Assembly (NCBI GenBank): GCA_903873545.1
Contig: CAIQPA010000291.1
Span: forward strand, 1-44,544
DNA length: 44,544 nt
Source: an uncultured delta proteobacterium
GTDB taxonomy: Bacteria; Myxococcota_A; Bradymonadia; REDH01
Direction: 5' to 3'
In this document: in pieces, positions 1 to 8,188 of the stretch
How positions within the stretch are numbered: position 1 is the first letter of the stretch
Layout: every line of letters begins with the position of its first letter
Made by a program: the position numbers and the translations under genes
Notes under the pieces: generated by a model
The model's input: only the letters and a program-made list of their open reading frames with translations
What the model was told of the DNA's origin: nothing
Databases searched by the model: none

Positions 1-1285
1 CCTGCTCCGTCGTCACGATGGTGGAGCGGGCAGCAGCACCTGCAGAAAGTGCGAACGGTACCGCGACCCCGTCGTCGGGAGGCAGCGCTGCGACCAGGGT
101 GTTCATCGCCTCGTAGAGTGGCAACCCATCCGCGGTCAGGCGGAGGGAGCCGTCGCTGTTCAAGGACAACTCGCGCGATGCAAAGTGACGGCCGCCACCC
201 GGAAGCGCGCTCGACGTCAGGAACAGCGCCATCATGCCGACTGCAGAGACCAGGAGCAGCGGGGCGTGGCGCGGCCGAGAGACGAGCCGCTCGAGGCCAT
301 CCACCGAGGCGATCGCCAAGCCGGGAAGGGCGAACATCGCGTAATGAAAGTCCAGCAGGTCCGCCTGCATCCGCGACTGGATGAGTAGAAAGGCCAGCCC
401 GGGCATCGCCACGCCCAACCAGCGCCAGCCAAAGAGCGGCAGAAGGCCTCCGCCGAGCAGTACCCCGCACAGAATCTCGCTCTTGTAGGCGAGAACCTGC
501 GACAGCGGGAGCGGGCTCGCGTTGTCGAGCATCTGCGCCGCGACGCTGCTGGCGCGATCGACGCTCTGCGGGAACAGCCATCCTCGGATGCCGAACCAGT
601 AGATGGCGACGAAGGCCAGCACCGCAACGATCACGGCGCTGCGCCTCCTCCAATCCATCAGCAGCGAGCGACCGAACGGCGCGGTAGCCATCGCGCCGAC
701 AATGACCATGGCGAACTCTTCGCGAACGAGCAGGGCTGCCGCCATCCATCCGATTGCAACGCTGTCGAAGCCCCGCCGCCGCGCTCGAAGAAGTCCGGCG
801 AGCAGCAACGGTAGCCCGAGCATGTCGGGGCGCAGGTCAAAGAGGAAGGGGTTGATCGCCACAGGCCCCGCCAGGAGCCCCGCGCAAAGCAGCGTCGCCG
901 CCCCCAGCCGTCGGCCCCGGCCTGCACGCTCACCCAGCGCCTCCAGAAATCCGTGATGCAACAGCCCTGCGGTCGCACCGAGCGCCAGACTCTGCGCGAG
1001 CGTCAGTAGCAGCGCAGGATCGCAGAACCGGACGAGTGGCGCGAGCAACAGGAGCACCCAGTTTCCGTGCACGCAGAGCGCATGATTGTTGACCAGCGGG
1101 TTGACCCAATCGCCATGGGCGATGCCCCAGAGGTTTCGGATGTAGATCGCAGAATCGAAGCTCGCAGAGAGCCCCTCGCCGGAGAGCCGAAGCAGGCGGG
1201 CAAGCAGCAGCAGCCCAACGAAGATTCCGAAGACAACGGACGGCCAACGCTCCGGCGATTGTCTCTCCTGCGTCTGCTCGCTCAT
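1..1285 (-). CDS. DUF2079 family polytopic membrane protein (3' end off window)
   Basis: The reverse strand is open from an ATG at 1285 to the left edge (428 residues), so the 5' end is present and the C-terminus is missing. After a short polar N-terminus comes a membrane segment (about residues 16-29), then FDSAIYIRNLWGIAHGD, a conserved signature of DUF2079 predicted membrane proteins. Further on are N-x-H (VNNHAL), RPDMLGLPLLLAGL and REEFA, also typical of that family. DUF2079 proteins are GT-C-like polytopic proteins of unproven activity; transfer of sugars from a lipid carrier outside the membrane is a reasonable guess. The start overlaps the stop of the upstream glycosyltransferase as ATGA, so the two are probably translationally coupled. 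Family assignment is fairly sure; function is not. Confidence 0.8.
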   Translation of the reverse strand, partial: MSEQTQERQSPERWPSVVFGIFVGLLLLARLLRLSGEGLSASFDSAIYIRNLWGIAHGDWVNPLVNNHALCVHGNWVLLLLAPLVRFCDPALLLTLAQSLALGATAGLLHHGFLEALGERAGRGRRLGAATLLCAGLLAGPVAINPFLFDLRPDMLGLPLLLAGLLRARRRGFDSVAIGWMAAALLVREEFAMVIVGAMATAPFGRSLLMDWRRRSAVIVAVLAFVAIYWFGIRGWLFPQSVDRASSVAAQMLDNASPLPLSQVLAYKSEILCGVLLGGGLLPLFGWRWLGVAMPGLAFLLIQSRMQADLLDFHYAMFALPGLAIASVDGLERLVSRPRHAPLLLVSAVGMMALFLTSSALPGGGRHFASRELSLNSDGSLRLTADGLPLYEAMNTLVAALPPDDGVAVPFALSAGAAARSTIVTTEQ

Positions 1286-2505
1286 GGTTCGACCTTGTGC
1301 GCCTGCTCCGACTTCGCCCGTTCGTAGACGGCCTCGTGCCGCGCCACAAAGCTTGCCATGCCGAAGCGCTGCTCCGCAAAGCGCCGTGCGGCGCATCGGC
1401 TCGCCTCATCCGTCAGCTGCGTCAGGCCCTGATCGATCGCCCAGCCGAGCGCCTCCACCGTGCGATTCCTCGCGAGAACACCGCTACGCCCATGCTCGAA
1501 AATCTCTGCGATTCCGCCTACCGGACGACCAACAATCGGCGTTCCGCAGGAGAGCGCCTCCACCGCCGTGCAGGGAAGGTTGTCCTCATGGCTCGGCAGC
1601 AGGAAGAGGTCGGCCGCCGCATAGAGCTCGGCGAGCCGCGCCTTGCTCCCGATGCGTCCGAAGCGCCGCGCTTTGGCACCCAGCAGTTCGAGCTCGGCTG
1701 GCAGTCTATCCTCACCGCCAACGAGCCAGAGCGTAAGCGCCGGGTCCTGCGCAAACCGAGGCGCAAGCGCCTTGCAGAGATCGCTAAGCCCCTTGCGGGG
1801 ATCGCCGAGTTGCGCCGCAACGAAGAGCAGCACCCGCTCCGACGCACCGACGCCTTCGGCTGCCCGCGAGGCCGCCCGCAACAATGGCGAGAAGGTCGCC
1901 GTATCAACGCCGTTCGGGATGACCTCGACCTTGCGACCGAACCAGGCGCCGCGCGCTGCGAGCTCCGCGAAGTGAGCGGATGGCGAGATCCCAACCACGC
2001 CTGCTGTCGCCCCGAATCGGCGGTTTGCGTCCCAGGTCGCGGCCGAACGGTCGAGCTGTGCGGGCTGTGCGCCGCGCCCGGTCTCCGGGCAGGAGCCGCA
2101 GCCTCGTTCAAACCGCGAACAGGCGCCTGGGTAGAGGCAGCCGCCGGTGAAACCCGTGTAGTCGTGGAAGGTGAAACAGGTCGGAAGCCGCTCCGCAATC
2201 GCCTGTGCGGTGCGGAGGCCAAAGGCCATGTGATGGTCGTGAAAATGGACCAGTTCGACGCCGTGTCGGGCGAGCAGGAGCAGCAGCGGCGCAGCAGCCA
2301 GGTCCACGCCAAAGGTCTGACGCAACCCCTGCTCCCCGCGGAGTGCGGGCAAGAGCACCGTCTCTCGGTTGCCCGCCGGCTCGCCCCTGCGGTAGACGCG
2401 AAGCACACGGTGCCCTGCTCCGCGGAGGCCTGCCGACAACTCGTCCGCAACGCGGCCAGCACCGCCGCCGGAGGCGTCGCTCCGTGAGAGGACTGCGACC
2501 TTCAC
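1282..2505 (-). CDS. Glycosyltransferase family 4 (GT-B fold)
   Basis: A 407-residue cytoplasmic GT-B glycosyltransferase, predicted to move a sugar from a nucleotide donor to a growing surface glycan. The N-terminus VKVAVLSRSDASGGGAGRVA is the usual acceptor-domain start with a Gly-rich loop. In the middle, HDYTGFTGGCLYPG followed by Cys-rich CGSCP is a signature of the colanic-acid type WcaC/WcaL branch. The C-terminal donor domain has EDNLPCTAVEALSCGTPIVG, which matches the DNLPN-V-EA motif of GT4. I chose GTG at 2505 because it overlaps the stop of the upstream gene as GTGA and puts the first beta strand at residue 2; an upstream in-frame start at 2559 would add 18 non-conserved residues. 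The sugar and linkage cannot be read from sequence. Confidence 0.88.
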   Translation of the reverse strand: MKVAVLSRSDASGGGAGRVADELSAGLRGAGHRVLRVYRRGEPAGNRETVLLPALRGEQGLRQTFGVDLAAAPLLLLLARHGVELVHFHDHHMAFGLRTAQAIAERLPTCFTFHDYTGFTGGCLYPGACSRFERGCGSCPETGRGAQPAQLDRSAATWDANRRFGATAGVVGISPSAHFAELAARGAWFGRKVEVIPNGVDTATFSPLLRAASRAAEGVGASERVLLFVAAQLGDPRKGLSDLCKALAPRFAQDPALTLWLVGGEDRLPAELELLGAKARRFGRIGSKARLAELYAAADLFLLPSHEDNLPCTAVEALSCGTPIVGRPVGGIAEIFEHGRSGVLARNRTVEALGWAIDQGLTQLTDEASRCAARRFAEQRFGMASFVARHEAVYERAKSEQAHKVEP

Positions 2506-4331
2506 GAACGGCCTGTACCGCGGCCGGTGAGCGAGGCGACCACCAGCCCCGGCCACCAACTCACGCCTGAGCGGAGACCGCCAATGCCGAGTGTCGTCAT
2601 CACGCCTCGGCTGGCGCCCTCGTCCATCTCGATATCAAGGATGCGCCGGGCGAACGCCCCATCTGGCAGCAGCGTCAGCCCCTCCCAGGCGCGCCGCGCA
2701 ATGCGCTCGAGCAGCCGGCTGCAGACATCATCCTGGAGCGCGAGCAGCTGCGCGTAGGAGGGCCCGGCAAAGCGCGCCGTTTCCAGAAGCTGTGACCGCG
2801 CCTCCTGCGCCAGTTCGAGCGCCGCGGCTGTGAGCGGCGGTGGCCTGTCGAGCTCCGCCGAAACCACGCCGGCTTCGTCTCGCACCAGCCGCCGCACCGA
2901 GCCGGTCGGCTCGCGGAGCAGCAACTCCCAAAGCCGCATCACGCCTGCGCTTGTCCCCAGCAACGGGGCGCCCCGGCCGGCGGGGATATCGAACACCAGA
3001 CCCTGCTTCGACGCCCGCGAACAAGAGGGCTCGCCGCCTCTCGTGACGCCAGCGTAGCGACCGTGCACCTCGCAATCGGGCAGTACCGCCGCGATTGCAT
3101 CCTGGATGGTTCCTGCCCAGCCAAGGTCGATAACCAGCAGCTTGCGGCGCTCGCCGATCAGGCTCCGTAGGTAGCCGCCAAGCAGCGAACGCTGTTCCTC
3201 TTTCACGGCATCGTACTCGACCGAATTCCGCCGGAGCACCTCCTGCCATGCGGCAATGGTAGCCTCGCTGAGCGGCTCGTCGGCGCCGCCACCAAGCTCC
3301 GAGAGCCATCGCTCTGAGACCCCATCCGGCAGCTCAAACCCGGCCACAAAAGCCCGCATCGACCGCTTCCCGATCTTGCCCGACAGCGTCACACGGAAGA
3401 GCAGATCGCCAGGATGTGCGAGCAGAACCGAACGCCGCGAGAGGCGCAGGTAGTGCCTGAGCCCGGGGGCAGGGTGCAGCGCGTCGCAGGCGGCCAAGAG
3501 AGGCTCCGCGTCCCGCGCGAGAAAGAGCGTCGCCTCCGCCTCAAGCCGGCGCTCCTGCTGGCAGACCCAGGCCGCCGTCGCGAGCACGAAGTGTGCCGCC
3601 TCTCCTGCAAGCGGCTCAGGCCGCCCATCGGCTGCGGGCATGAGGTGGCGAAGCACCGTCCGAGCCGCGGCATCAAACTCTCCATCTGGATCAGTAAGCG
3701 GCAGGTGCGCAGCACGCCAACCGGCCTGGAGCGGACGCACAAAGTCCGATTTCAGGTTGTCGCCGATGTGGAGCCCCCGCAAACCGTCGAGCCCCAGCCG
3801 CGCCTCCACCTCCGCGAAGATGGTTCCGCGCCGCTTCGAGCGCTGCCACTCCGAAGAGGCGACGACCTCGAGCCCGAAGAGGCCGTGCGCTTGGAGTAGC
3901 CTGGTGATCAGCGCTGCCGTCAGCGTGGTGTCGCTCAGGACGAAGTGACGCCGGCCCAGTCGGCGCGCCTCGAGCAGCAGCGCCAGTCCTGTGGGACGCA
4001 CCACCGTGGCGGCAATCTCCGCCTCCAATTCGCAGCGGCAGCCAGCCTCGCGCACCGCTGCAGCGTCGACGCACATGGCGACGCCGAGCGCCTCGTACCA
4101 GTCGGCGATGCTCCACTCCGCCTCCGATTGCGGATAGCCGGCCTCGCGCGAGATCACCCATGCTCTCCTATGACGAAGCACATCTTCGCTCGTCCATGGC
4201 GACAGCCCCAGTCCAACCAAGCCCGACGCTGCATCAGCGGCAACCTCGTCCGGCCCCTTCAGCCGCCGAAGCAGCGTGTCGAACAGGTCGAAACTCACCC
4301 ACGCTGCAGAGGCCAGAGCGCGACGGGCCAT
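2502..4331 (-). CDS. HAD-superfamily protein of polysaccharide loci (COG5610-like)
   Basis: A protein of about 609 residues with a HAD-fold N-terminal half. Motif I is SFDLFDTLL, motif II FVLSDTTL, motif III a Lys in RSKRRGTIF, and motif IV HIGDNLKSDF. The nucleophile Asp15 is followed at +2 by Phe instead of the Asp of standard HAD phosphatases, as in COG5610-type predicted hydrolases that sit next to glycosyltransferases. The C-terminal 350 residues have no motif I recognise; VIDLGWAGTIQDAI in the middle resembles the second domain of these proteins. Substrate is unknown. The start is uncertain: ATG at 4331 puts motif I at residues 13-21, while the frame stays open to a GTG at 4484 and would add 51 Arg-rich residues. 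The stop overlaps the next gene (GTGA). Confidence 0.72.
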   Translation of the reverse strand: MARRALASAAWVSFDLFDTLLRRLKGPDEVAADAASGLVGLGLSPWTSEDVLRHRRAWVISREAGYPQSEAEWSIADWYEALGVAMCVDAAAVREAGCRCELEAEIAATVVRPTGLALLLEARRLGRRHFVLSDTTLTAALITRLLQAHGLFGLEVVASSEWQRSKRRGTIFAEVEARLGLDGLRGLHIGDNLKSDFVRPLQAGWRAAHLPLTDPDGEFDAAARTVLRHLMPAADGRPEPLAGEAAHFVLATAAWVCQQERRLEAEATLFLARDAEPLLAACDALHPAPGLRHYLRLSRRSVLLAHPGDLLFRVTLSGKIGKRSMRAFVAGFELPDGVSERWLSELGGGADEPLSEATIAAWQEVLRRNSVEYDAVKEEQRSLLGGYLRSLIGERRKLLVIDLGWAGTIQDAIAAVLPDCEVHGRYAGVTRGGEPSCSRASKQGLVFDIPAGRGAPLLGTSAGVMRLWELLLREPTGSVRRLVRDEAGVVSAELDRPPPLTAAALELAQEARSQLLETARFAGPSYAQLLALQDDVCSRLLERIARRAWEGLTLLPDGAFARRILDIEMDEGASRGVMTTLGIGGLRSGVSWWPGLVVASLTGRGTGRS

Positions 4332-4505
4332 GTCGAATCGGAAGGCGTACAAGAGGAGATCCCGGGTAGGGCGACGGGCAATCGGATGCGCTTTCGCCAA
4401 TGCCGAGCCGCCGCTTTCTCTTATCCCTTTCGACGCCACTCCGCTACGATACCCTTCATCGCAGCCGTGCCGTCGGCTCGTCACTCGTCTCGCCGCGCCG
4501 GTCCC

Positions 4506-6533
4506 ATGCAGTCTTCTCGCATTCCGCTCCTGGCGGGAATCCTCGCAGCATTCCTCGCCGTGTTGACCTTCCAGTCAGCGCTCAACGCCGGACTTGCCTT
4601 CGACGACCTCATCTTCTGGCGCGACACCTCGTGCTGGCGTGTCGACACGTGGGGCGAGGTCCTCACCCTGCCGACCATCGACGCCTGCTCCTACCGGCCC
4701 GTCCGCTACATGTCCCTCGCCATCGACTATCGCATCTGGGGACGCGAGATCTACGGCTACCACCTCACCAACCTGCTCCTCCACGGCATCACCACCTTCC
4801 TCGTCTACAACCTCATCCGTCGCGTCATCCGCGACCCGCGAGCCGCCGCGATCGGCACCGTCCTCTGGGCCATTCACCCCGTCCACACCGACACCGTCAC
4901 CTACATGTCTGGCCGCCGCGATCTGCTCGTGACCCTCTTCTACGTGGCTGCGTTGCTCGCTGCGCCGCAGCCCTCGCAGAGCACCCTGCGGAAGTGGTTC
5001 GGCGGCGTCGTGGCGGCGAGCTGTTTCCTGCTCGGCATGTTCAGCAAAGAGATGGCTGCGACCGTCCCGGCCACCCTCCTGCTCATGGTGGCGCTCGCTC
5101 CCATGATGGCTGCAGCCAGCGAGGGCATCGCCTTTCCCAGCCCTTGGCGGCCCATCTTCTCCGCCGTCTACCGCTTCTTCATCCCCATCGTCATCGTCAC
5201 CGGCGCCAGCGTTATCTTTGTCCTCTGGGCCGTAAAGGTCGGCCACGTGACCCAGATCTCCCAGAACATCCGCGGCGACAGCCTCCACACCCATGTCGCG
5301 ACCGTCATGGCTGCCTACGGACGCTACGTGGAACTCATCGCCTACCCGTCGCGACTCGTCGGTGACTACAGCGCCTTCCCCAACGCGGCCGGCTTCTCAG
5401 ACCCGCGCGCTCTCGTCGGCCTCGCCTTCGTCGGCCTGGTCTGGCTCGGCGGACTCTTTGCCGTCGCGCGCGCCCCGATCGTCGCCTTCGGGCTCCTCTT
5501 CTTCGGCGTGACCATGCTGCCGGTCAGCCATATCATTCCCCACCACGAGCTCCTCGCGGAGCACTACCTCTATCTGCCGCTCATCGGACTGGCTGTCATC
5601 GTCGCCCGAGGTCTCGAACTGGCCTTTGCAGCACCGCCCCGCCGCGCGCTCGTCGCCCTGACAGTCGCCGCGCTCGTCGCTGGTGGCTACGGCGCGCGCG
5701 TTCAGGCACGCAACAAGGAGTTCTCCGACCCCGTCGCCTTCGCCGCGCGGGTCCTCGAAGCCTTCCCCACCTCGCAGCGCGCCCGGCTCCAACTCGCCCT
5801 CGAGTACCGCAACCGCAACCAGATCGAAGCCGCCATCCAGGCCCTCGGTCAGGTGCTGAGCCTCGCCCAGCCCGGCGAGGACAACTTCTACGTCGCCCAC
5901 ATGAACCTCGCCAACAGCTACGCGCTCCTCAAGAAGTTCGACCTCGCAGAGGAGCATCTGCGCCAGATCCTCAAACCCTTCCCCAACCATCCGGAGGCGC
6001 TGCGTGTCCTCGCGCTCATCCGCGTCGAGCAGGGCCGAGGCGAGGAGGTCGTCGACATCCTCAAACACCTCTGCACCGTACCCCGCCTCGGAGCACAGGT
6101 CCCGCTCGATACCGCGATCACCCTCATCCGACTCGGCCGTTACGCCGAAGCGGAGACCTATGCCGAGCAGGCGCTCTCGCGCGACGCCGAAAACAACTAC
6201 GCGCTCTTCCAGTCTGGCATCATCGCCATGCGACTCGGCAACCTGCCCAAGGCCAAAGCGCGCTTCGAGCGGGTCCTCTTCTTCAACCCCACCGACGCGG
6301 TCGCGATGGTCCGACTCGCCTACGTCGAAGGCAAGATGGGGCGCACGCAGGTTGCAGACGCGCTTGCACAAGAGGCACTCCGCCTCCGCCCCGAACTCGC
6401 GCAGAAGAACCATCCCGACATGGAGGTCGAGGTCGCGCGCCCCGAAGGCAGTGGAGCCTCCGCTCCCGCCGCGCAGCCTGCAGCACCGTCACCAGCCGCC
6501 AGCCCCAAGCCGGCGAAGCGTCGCACTCCCTAG
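4506..6533 (+). CDS. TMTC-like membrane O-mannosyltransferase with TPR repeats
   Basis: A 675-residue polytopic protein of the GT-C fold followed by tetratricopeptide repeats. A first membrane helix (residues 8-28) leads into FDD at residues 32-34, the acidic pair of PMT/TMTC enzymes. YHLTNLLLHG and HPVHTDTVTYMSGRRDLL are hallmark TMTC/GT-C loop motifs, and about ten more hydrophobic helices follow. From about residue 410 the protein has TPR units such as YVAHMNLANSYALLKKFDLA, and it ends in an Ala/Pro tail. By family it would transfer a sugar from a polyprenyl-phosphate donor to protein on the outer face of the inner membrane. The ATG at 4506 starts just before the first helix; the long upstream in-frame extension lies antisense to the neighbouring gene. 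It converges on the GT2 gene and shares a CTAG with it. Confidence 0.82.
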   Translation: MQSSRIPLLAGILAAFLAVLTFQSALNAGLAFDDLIFWRDTSCWRVDTWGEVLTLPTIDACSYRPVRYMSLAIDYRIWGREIYGYHLTNLLLHGITTFLVYNLIRRVIRDPRAAAIGTVLWAIHPVHTDTVTYMSGRRDLLVTLFYVAALLAAPQPSQSTLRKWFGGVVAASCFLLGMFSKEMAATVPATLLLMVALAPMMAAASEGIAFPSPWRPIFSAVYRFFIPIVIVTGASVIFVLWAVKVGHVTQISQNIRGDSLHTHVATVMAAYGRYVELIAYPSRLVGDYSAFPNAAGFSDPRALVGLAFVGLVWLGGLFAVARAPIVAFGLLFFGVTMLPVSHIIPHHELLAEHYLYLPLIGLAVIVARGLELAFAAPPRRALVALTVAALVAGGYGARVQARNKEFSDPVAFAARVLEAFPTSQRARLQLALEYRNRNQIEAAIQALGQVLSLAQPGEDNFYVAHMNLANSYALLKKFDLAEEHLRQILKPFPNHPEALRVLALIRVEQGRGEEVVDILKHLCTVPRLGAQVPLDTAITLIRLGRYAEAETYAEQALSRDAENNYALFQSGIIAMRLGNLPKAKARFERVLFFNPTDAVAMVRLAYVEGKMGRTQVADALAQEALRLRPELAQKNHPDMEVEVARPEGSGASAPAAQPAAPSPAASPKPAKRRTP

Positions 6534-7279
6534 CGAGCCCGGCGGCTGCGGATAACCGCCAGCTCCGCACCGGCCCGCAAGAAGTCACGACCGCGCACGC
6601 TGCTCCCCTTCACATCCTGCCAGGCCAGGAGGGGGACCTCGATAAGATAGGCTGTCGCACGCCGCCCGGTCGTGCGCAGCCATGCAGTGTCGAGGCGCTG
6701 GAGCAGCTCCACATCGAAGATCCAGCGGCTCGCGAAGGGCTCCTGCAGCGCGCTCCGGAGCGTCTCATCTGCCAGAAAGATCTTGGCGCCACACTGCGTG
6801 TCGTAGACGGGCAGGTCGAGCGTCACAGAGGCCGCCGTTGCGAACATCCGACCCAGCACATGGCGAACCGGATTGCGGTCGATCTCCCTGCCCAGCAGCC
6901 TAACGCGTGACCCGATCAAGGCTCGCGCCTCGCCGTGGCGTGCCGCCGCCGCCGAAAACTCCTCCAGCGCCTCAAGCGGTGTGGCGAGGTCGGCGTCCCA
7001 GAACCCAACCCACGCAGCCCCGCTTCCCAACGCGTCCTGCATCCCCACCCGGACCGCCTCGGCTTTCCCGCGGTTCTGCGCCAGCGAGAGCGTCCGAACG
7101 CGCCCTGCCGAGGTCGCGGCAAAGGCTGAAATGACCGCCTCCGTCCCATCGCTGCTGCCGTCGTTCACCAGCAGGAGTTGCAGCCCGGGAAAGCGCCCGA
7201 GTGCCTCTCCGAATCGGCCCGCATCGAAGCGATTCGCCTCGTTGTAACAGGGCACAACCAGGGTCAACGTCTCGAGCAT
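6530..7279 (-). CDS. Glycosyltransferase family 2 (dolichyl-phosphate glucosyltransferase-like)
   Basis: A 249-residue GT-A enzyme. It begins TLVVPCYNEANRFD, the GT2 nucleotide-binding start, followed by LLVNDGSSDGT, AQNRGKAEAVRVGM and the metal-binding DxD in FWDADLATP. The sequence VYDTQCGAKIF followed by RWIFDVELL is typical of the polyprenyl/dolichyl-phosphate glucosyl- or mannosyltransferase branch, which loads a sugar onto a lipid phosphate in the cytoplasmic leaflet. Such an activated lipid is what the nearby GT-C membrane enzymes would use, so the neighbours fit. No C-terminal membrane helices are present. I chose ATG 7279 because it sits immediately before the first beta strand and 8 bases after the stop of the upstream methyltransferase. 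Confidence 0.87.
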   Translation of the reverse strand: MLETLTLVVPCYNEANRFDAGRFGEALGRFPGLQLLLVNDGSSDGTEAVISAFAATSAGRVRTLSLAQNRGKAEAVRVGMQDALGSGAAWVGFWDADLATPLEALEEFSAAAARHGEARALIGSRVRLLGREIDRNPVRHVLGRMFATAASVTLDLPVYDTQCGAKIFLADETLRSALQEPFASRWIFDVELLQRLDTAWLRTTGRRATAYLIEVPLLAWQDVKGSSVRGRDFLRAGAELAVIRSRRAR

Positions 7280-7287
7280 CACCCGAC

Positions 7288-8052
7288 TCAAGGAAGCTTC
7301 CGAAGCAGCGCAACCAGACTCACCCCGCGCGCATAGGCAGGAAGCCCCGTGTCGATGGCCGAAACAAGCGCGCGCCGCTCTCCCGCAAAGAGCCGCGTCA
7401 GCAGCCAATTTGCGGCATCGGGCGGCATGGAGAGATCGGTCCCCGCTTCGCCCGACGACCGCCCCCGCAGCCGATTCACGCGACGCACTGCCGACACCAC
7501 GGGATGGAGCAGCGCGTTGAAGTGGCTCAGCAGGCGAACCTCCACAGGCCGGCCGCTCCACTCCCAGCGCAGCATCTCCTCATCGTACCGTCGATAGTGG
7601 CCAAAGTGCTCGTCGTGCGCGCTCCAGATGCTCATGTCTGCAGGTACCGTGATGAGCAGGTGTGCACCCGGCTTCATCGCTTCCAGAACCGCAGCCAGCG
7701 CCTCTCTCGAGCGCTCAATATGCTCCAGCACATCGAGCATCAAAACCACCTCGGCCCGGCCGAGCGCCGCCGGCAGGGGCTCACCCGGCTGCCAGACCGT
7801 AAAGTGAAGCTGCGGAAAGCGCTGCTGCGCCGCCGCAATCCCCGCCGCGTCCGGGTCGACACCCGCGCACCGATAGCCGCTCCCGACCGCAGCCAGCGTC
7901 CCGCCGGTGCCGCAGCCGAACTCAAACATCTCTGCCCCGGCGCCGGGGCTGCCCAGCCGCTCCACGATGGCCCGCAACACGCGCTGGCGACCCACAAACC
8001 ACCAGTGGCGCGACTCCAACTCAGCATGCAGCTCAAATTGCTCGCGTTGCAA
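7288..8052 (-). CDS. Class I SAM-dependent methyltransferase
   Basis: A 254-residue methyltransferase. The N-terminal HAELESRHWWFVGRQRVL is the common start of a family that acts beside sugar and lipid genes. SAM-binding motif I is FEFGCGTGGTLAAVG, the acidic residue after beta-2 is in AGVDPDA, and the post-motif is VLMLDVLEHIE. Later comes YRRYDEEML and a hydrophobic stretch near LLSHFNALLHP. The start is probably TTG at 8052, preceded by GGAGG with 5 bases of spacing. The in-frame ATG at 8202 would add 50 residues and overlap head to head with the divergent gene that begins at 8189, so I reject it. Its target is unknown but likely a glycan or lipid-linked sugar. Confidence 0.8.
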   Translation of the reverse strand: MQREQFELHAELESRHWWFVGRQRVLRAIVERLGSPGAGAEMFEFGCGTGGTLAAVGSGYRCAGVDPDAAGIAAAQQRFPQLHFTVWQPGEPLPAALGRAEVVLMLDVLEHIERSREALAAVLEAMKPGAHLLITVPADMSIWSAHDEHFGHYRRYDEEMLRWEWSGRPVEVRLLSHFNALLHPVVSAVRRVNRLRGRSSGEAGTDLSMPPDAANWLLTRLFAGERRALVSAIDTGLPAYARGVSLVALLRKLP

Positions 8053-8188
8053 GGGCGCCTCCAGAAGACAGCATCTCCCTGCTCGGCTAGCAGGGGCAGC
8101 AGCCAAACTCCACCCGCGCCACGGCATTTGGCTTGCGAACCACCGCCGCCACTCGGTAGCAGTGAGCTCTCTCTCGGACGCTGGAAAC

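Noticed and set aside
1297..2487. 396-residue plus-strand frame
   Set aside because: Antisense to the family 4 glycosyltransferase; no motif.
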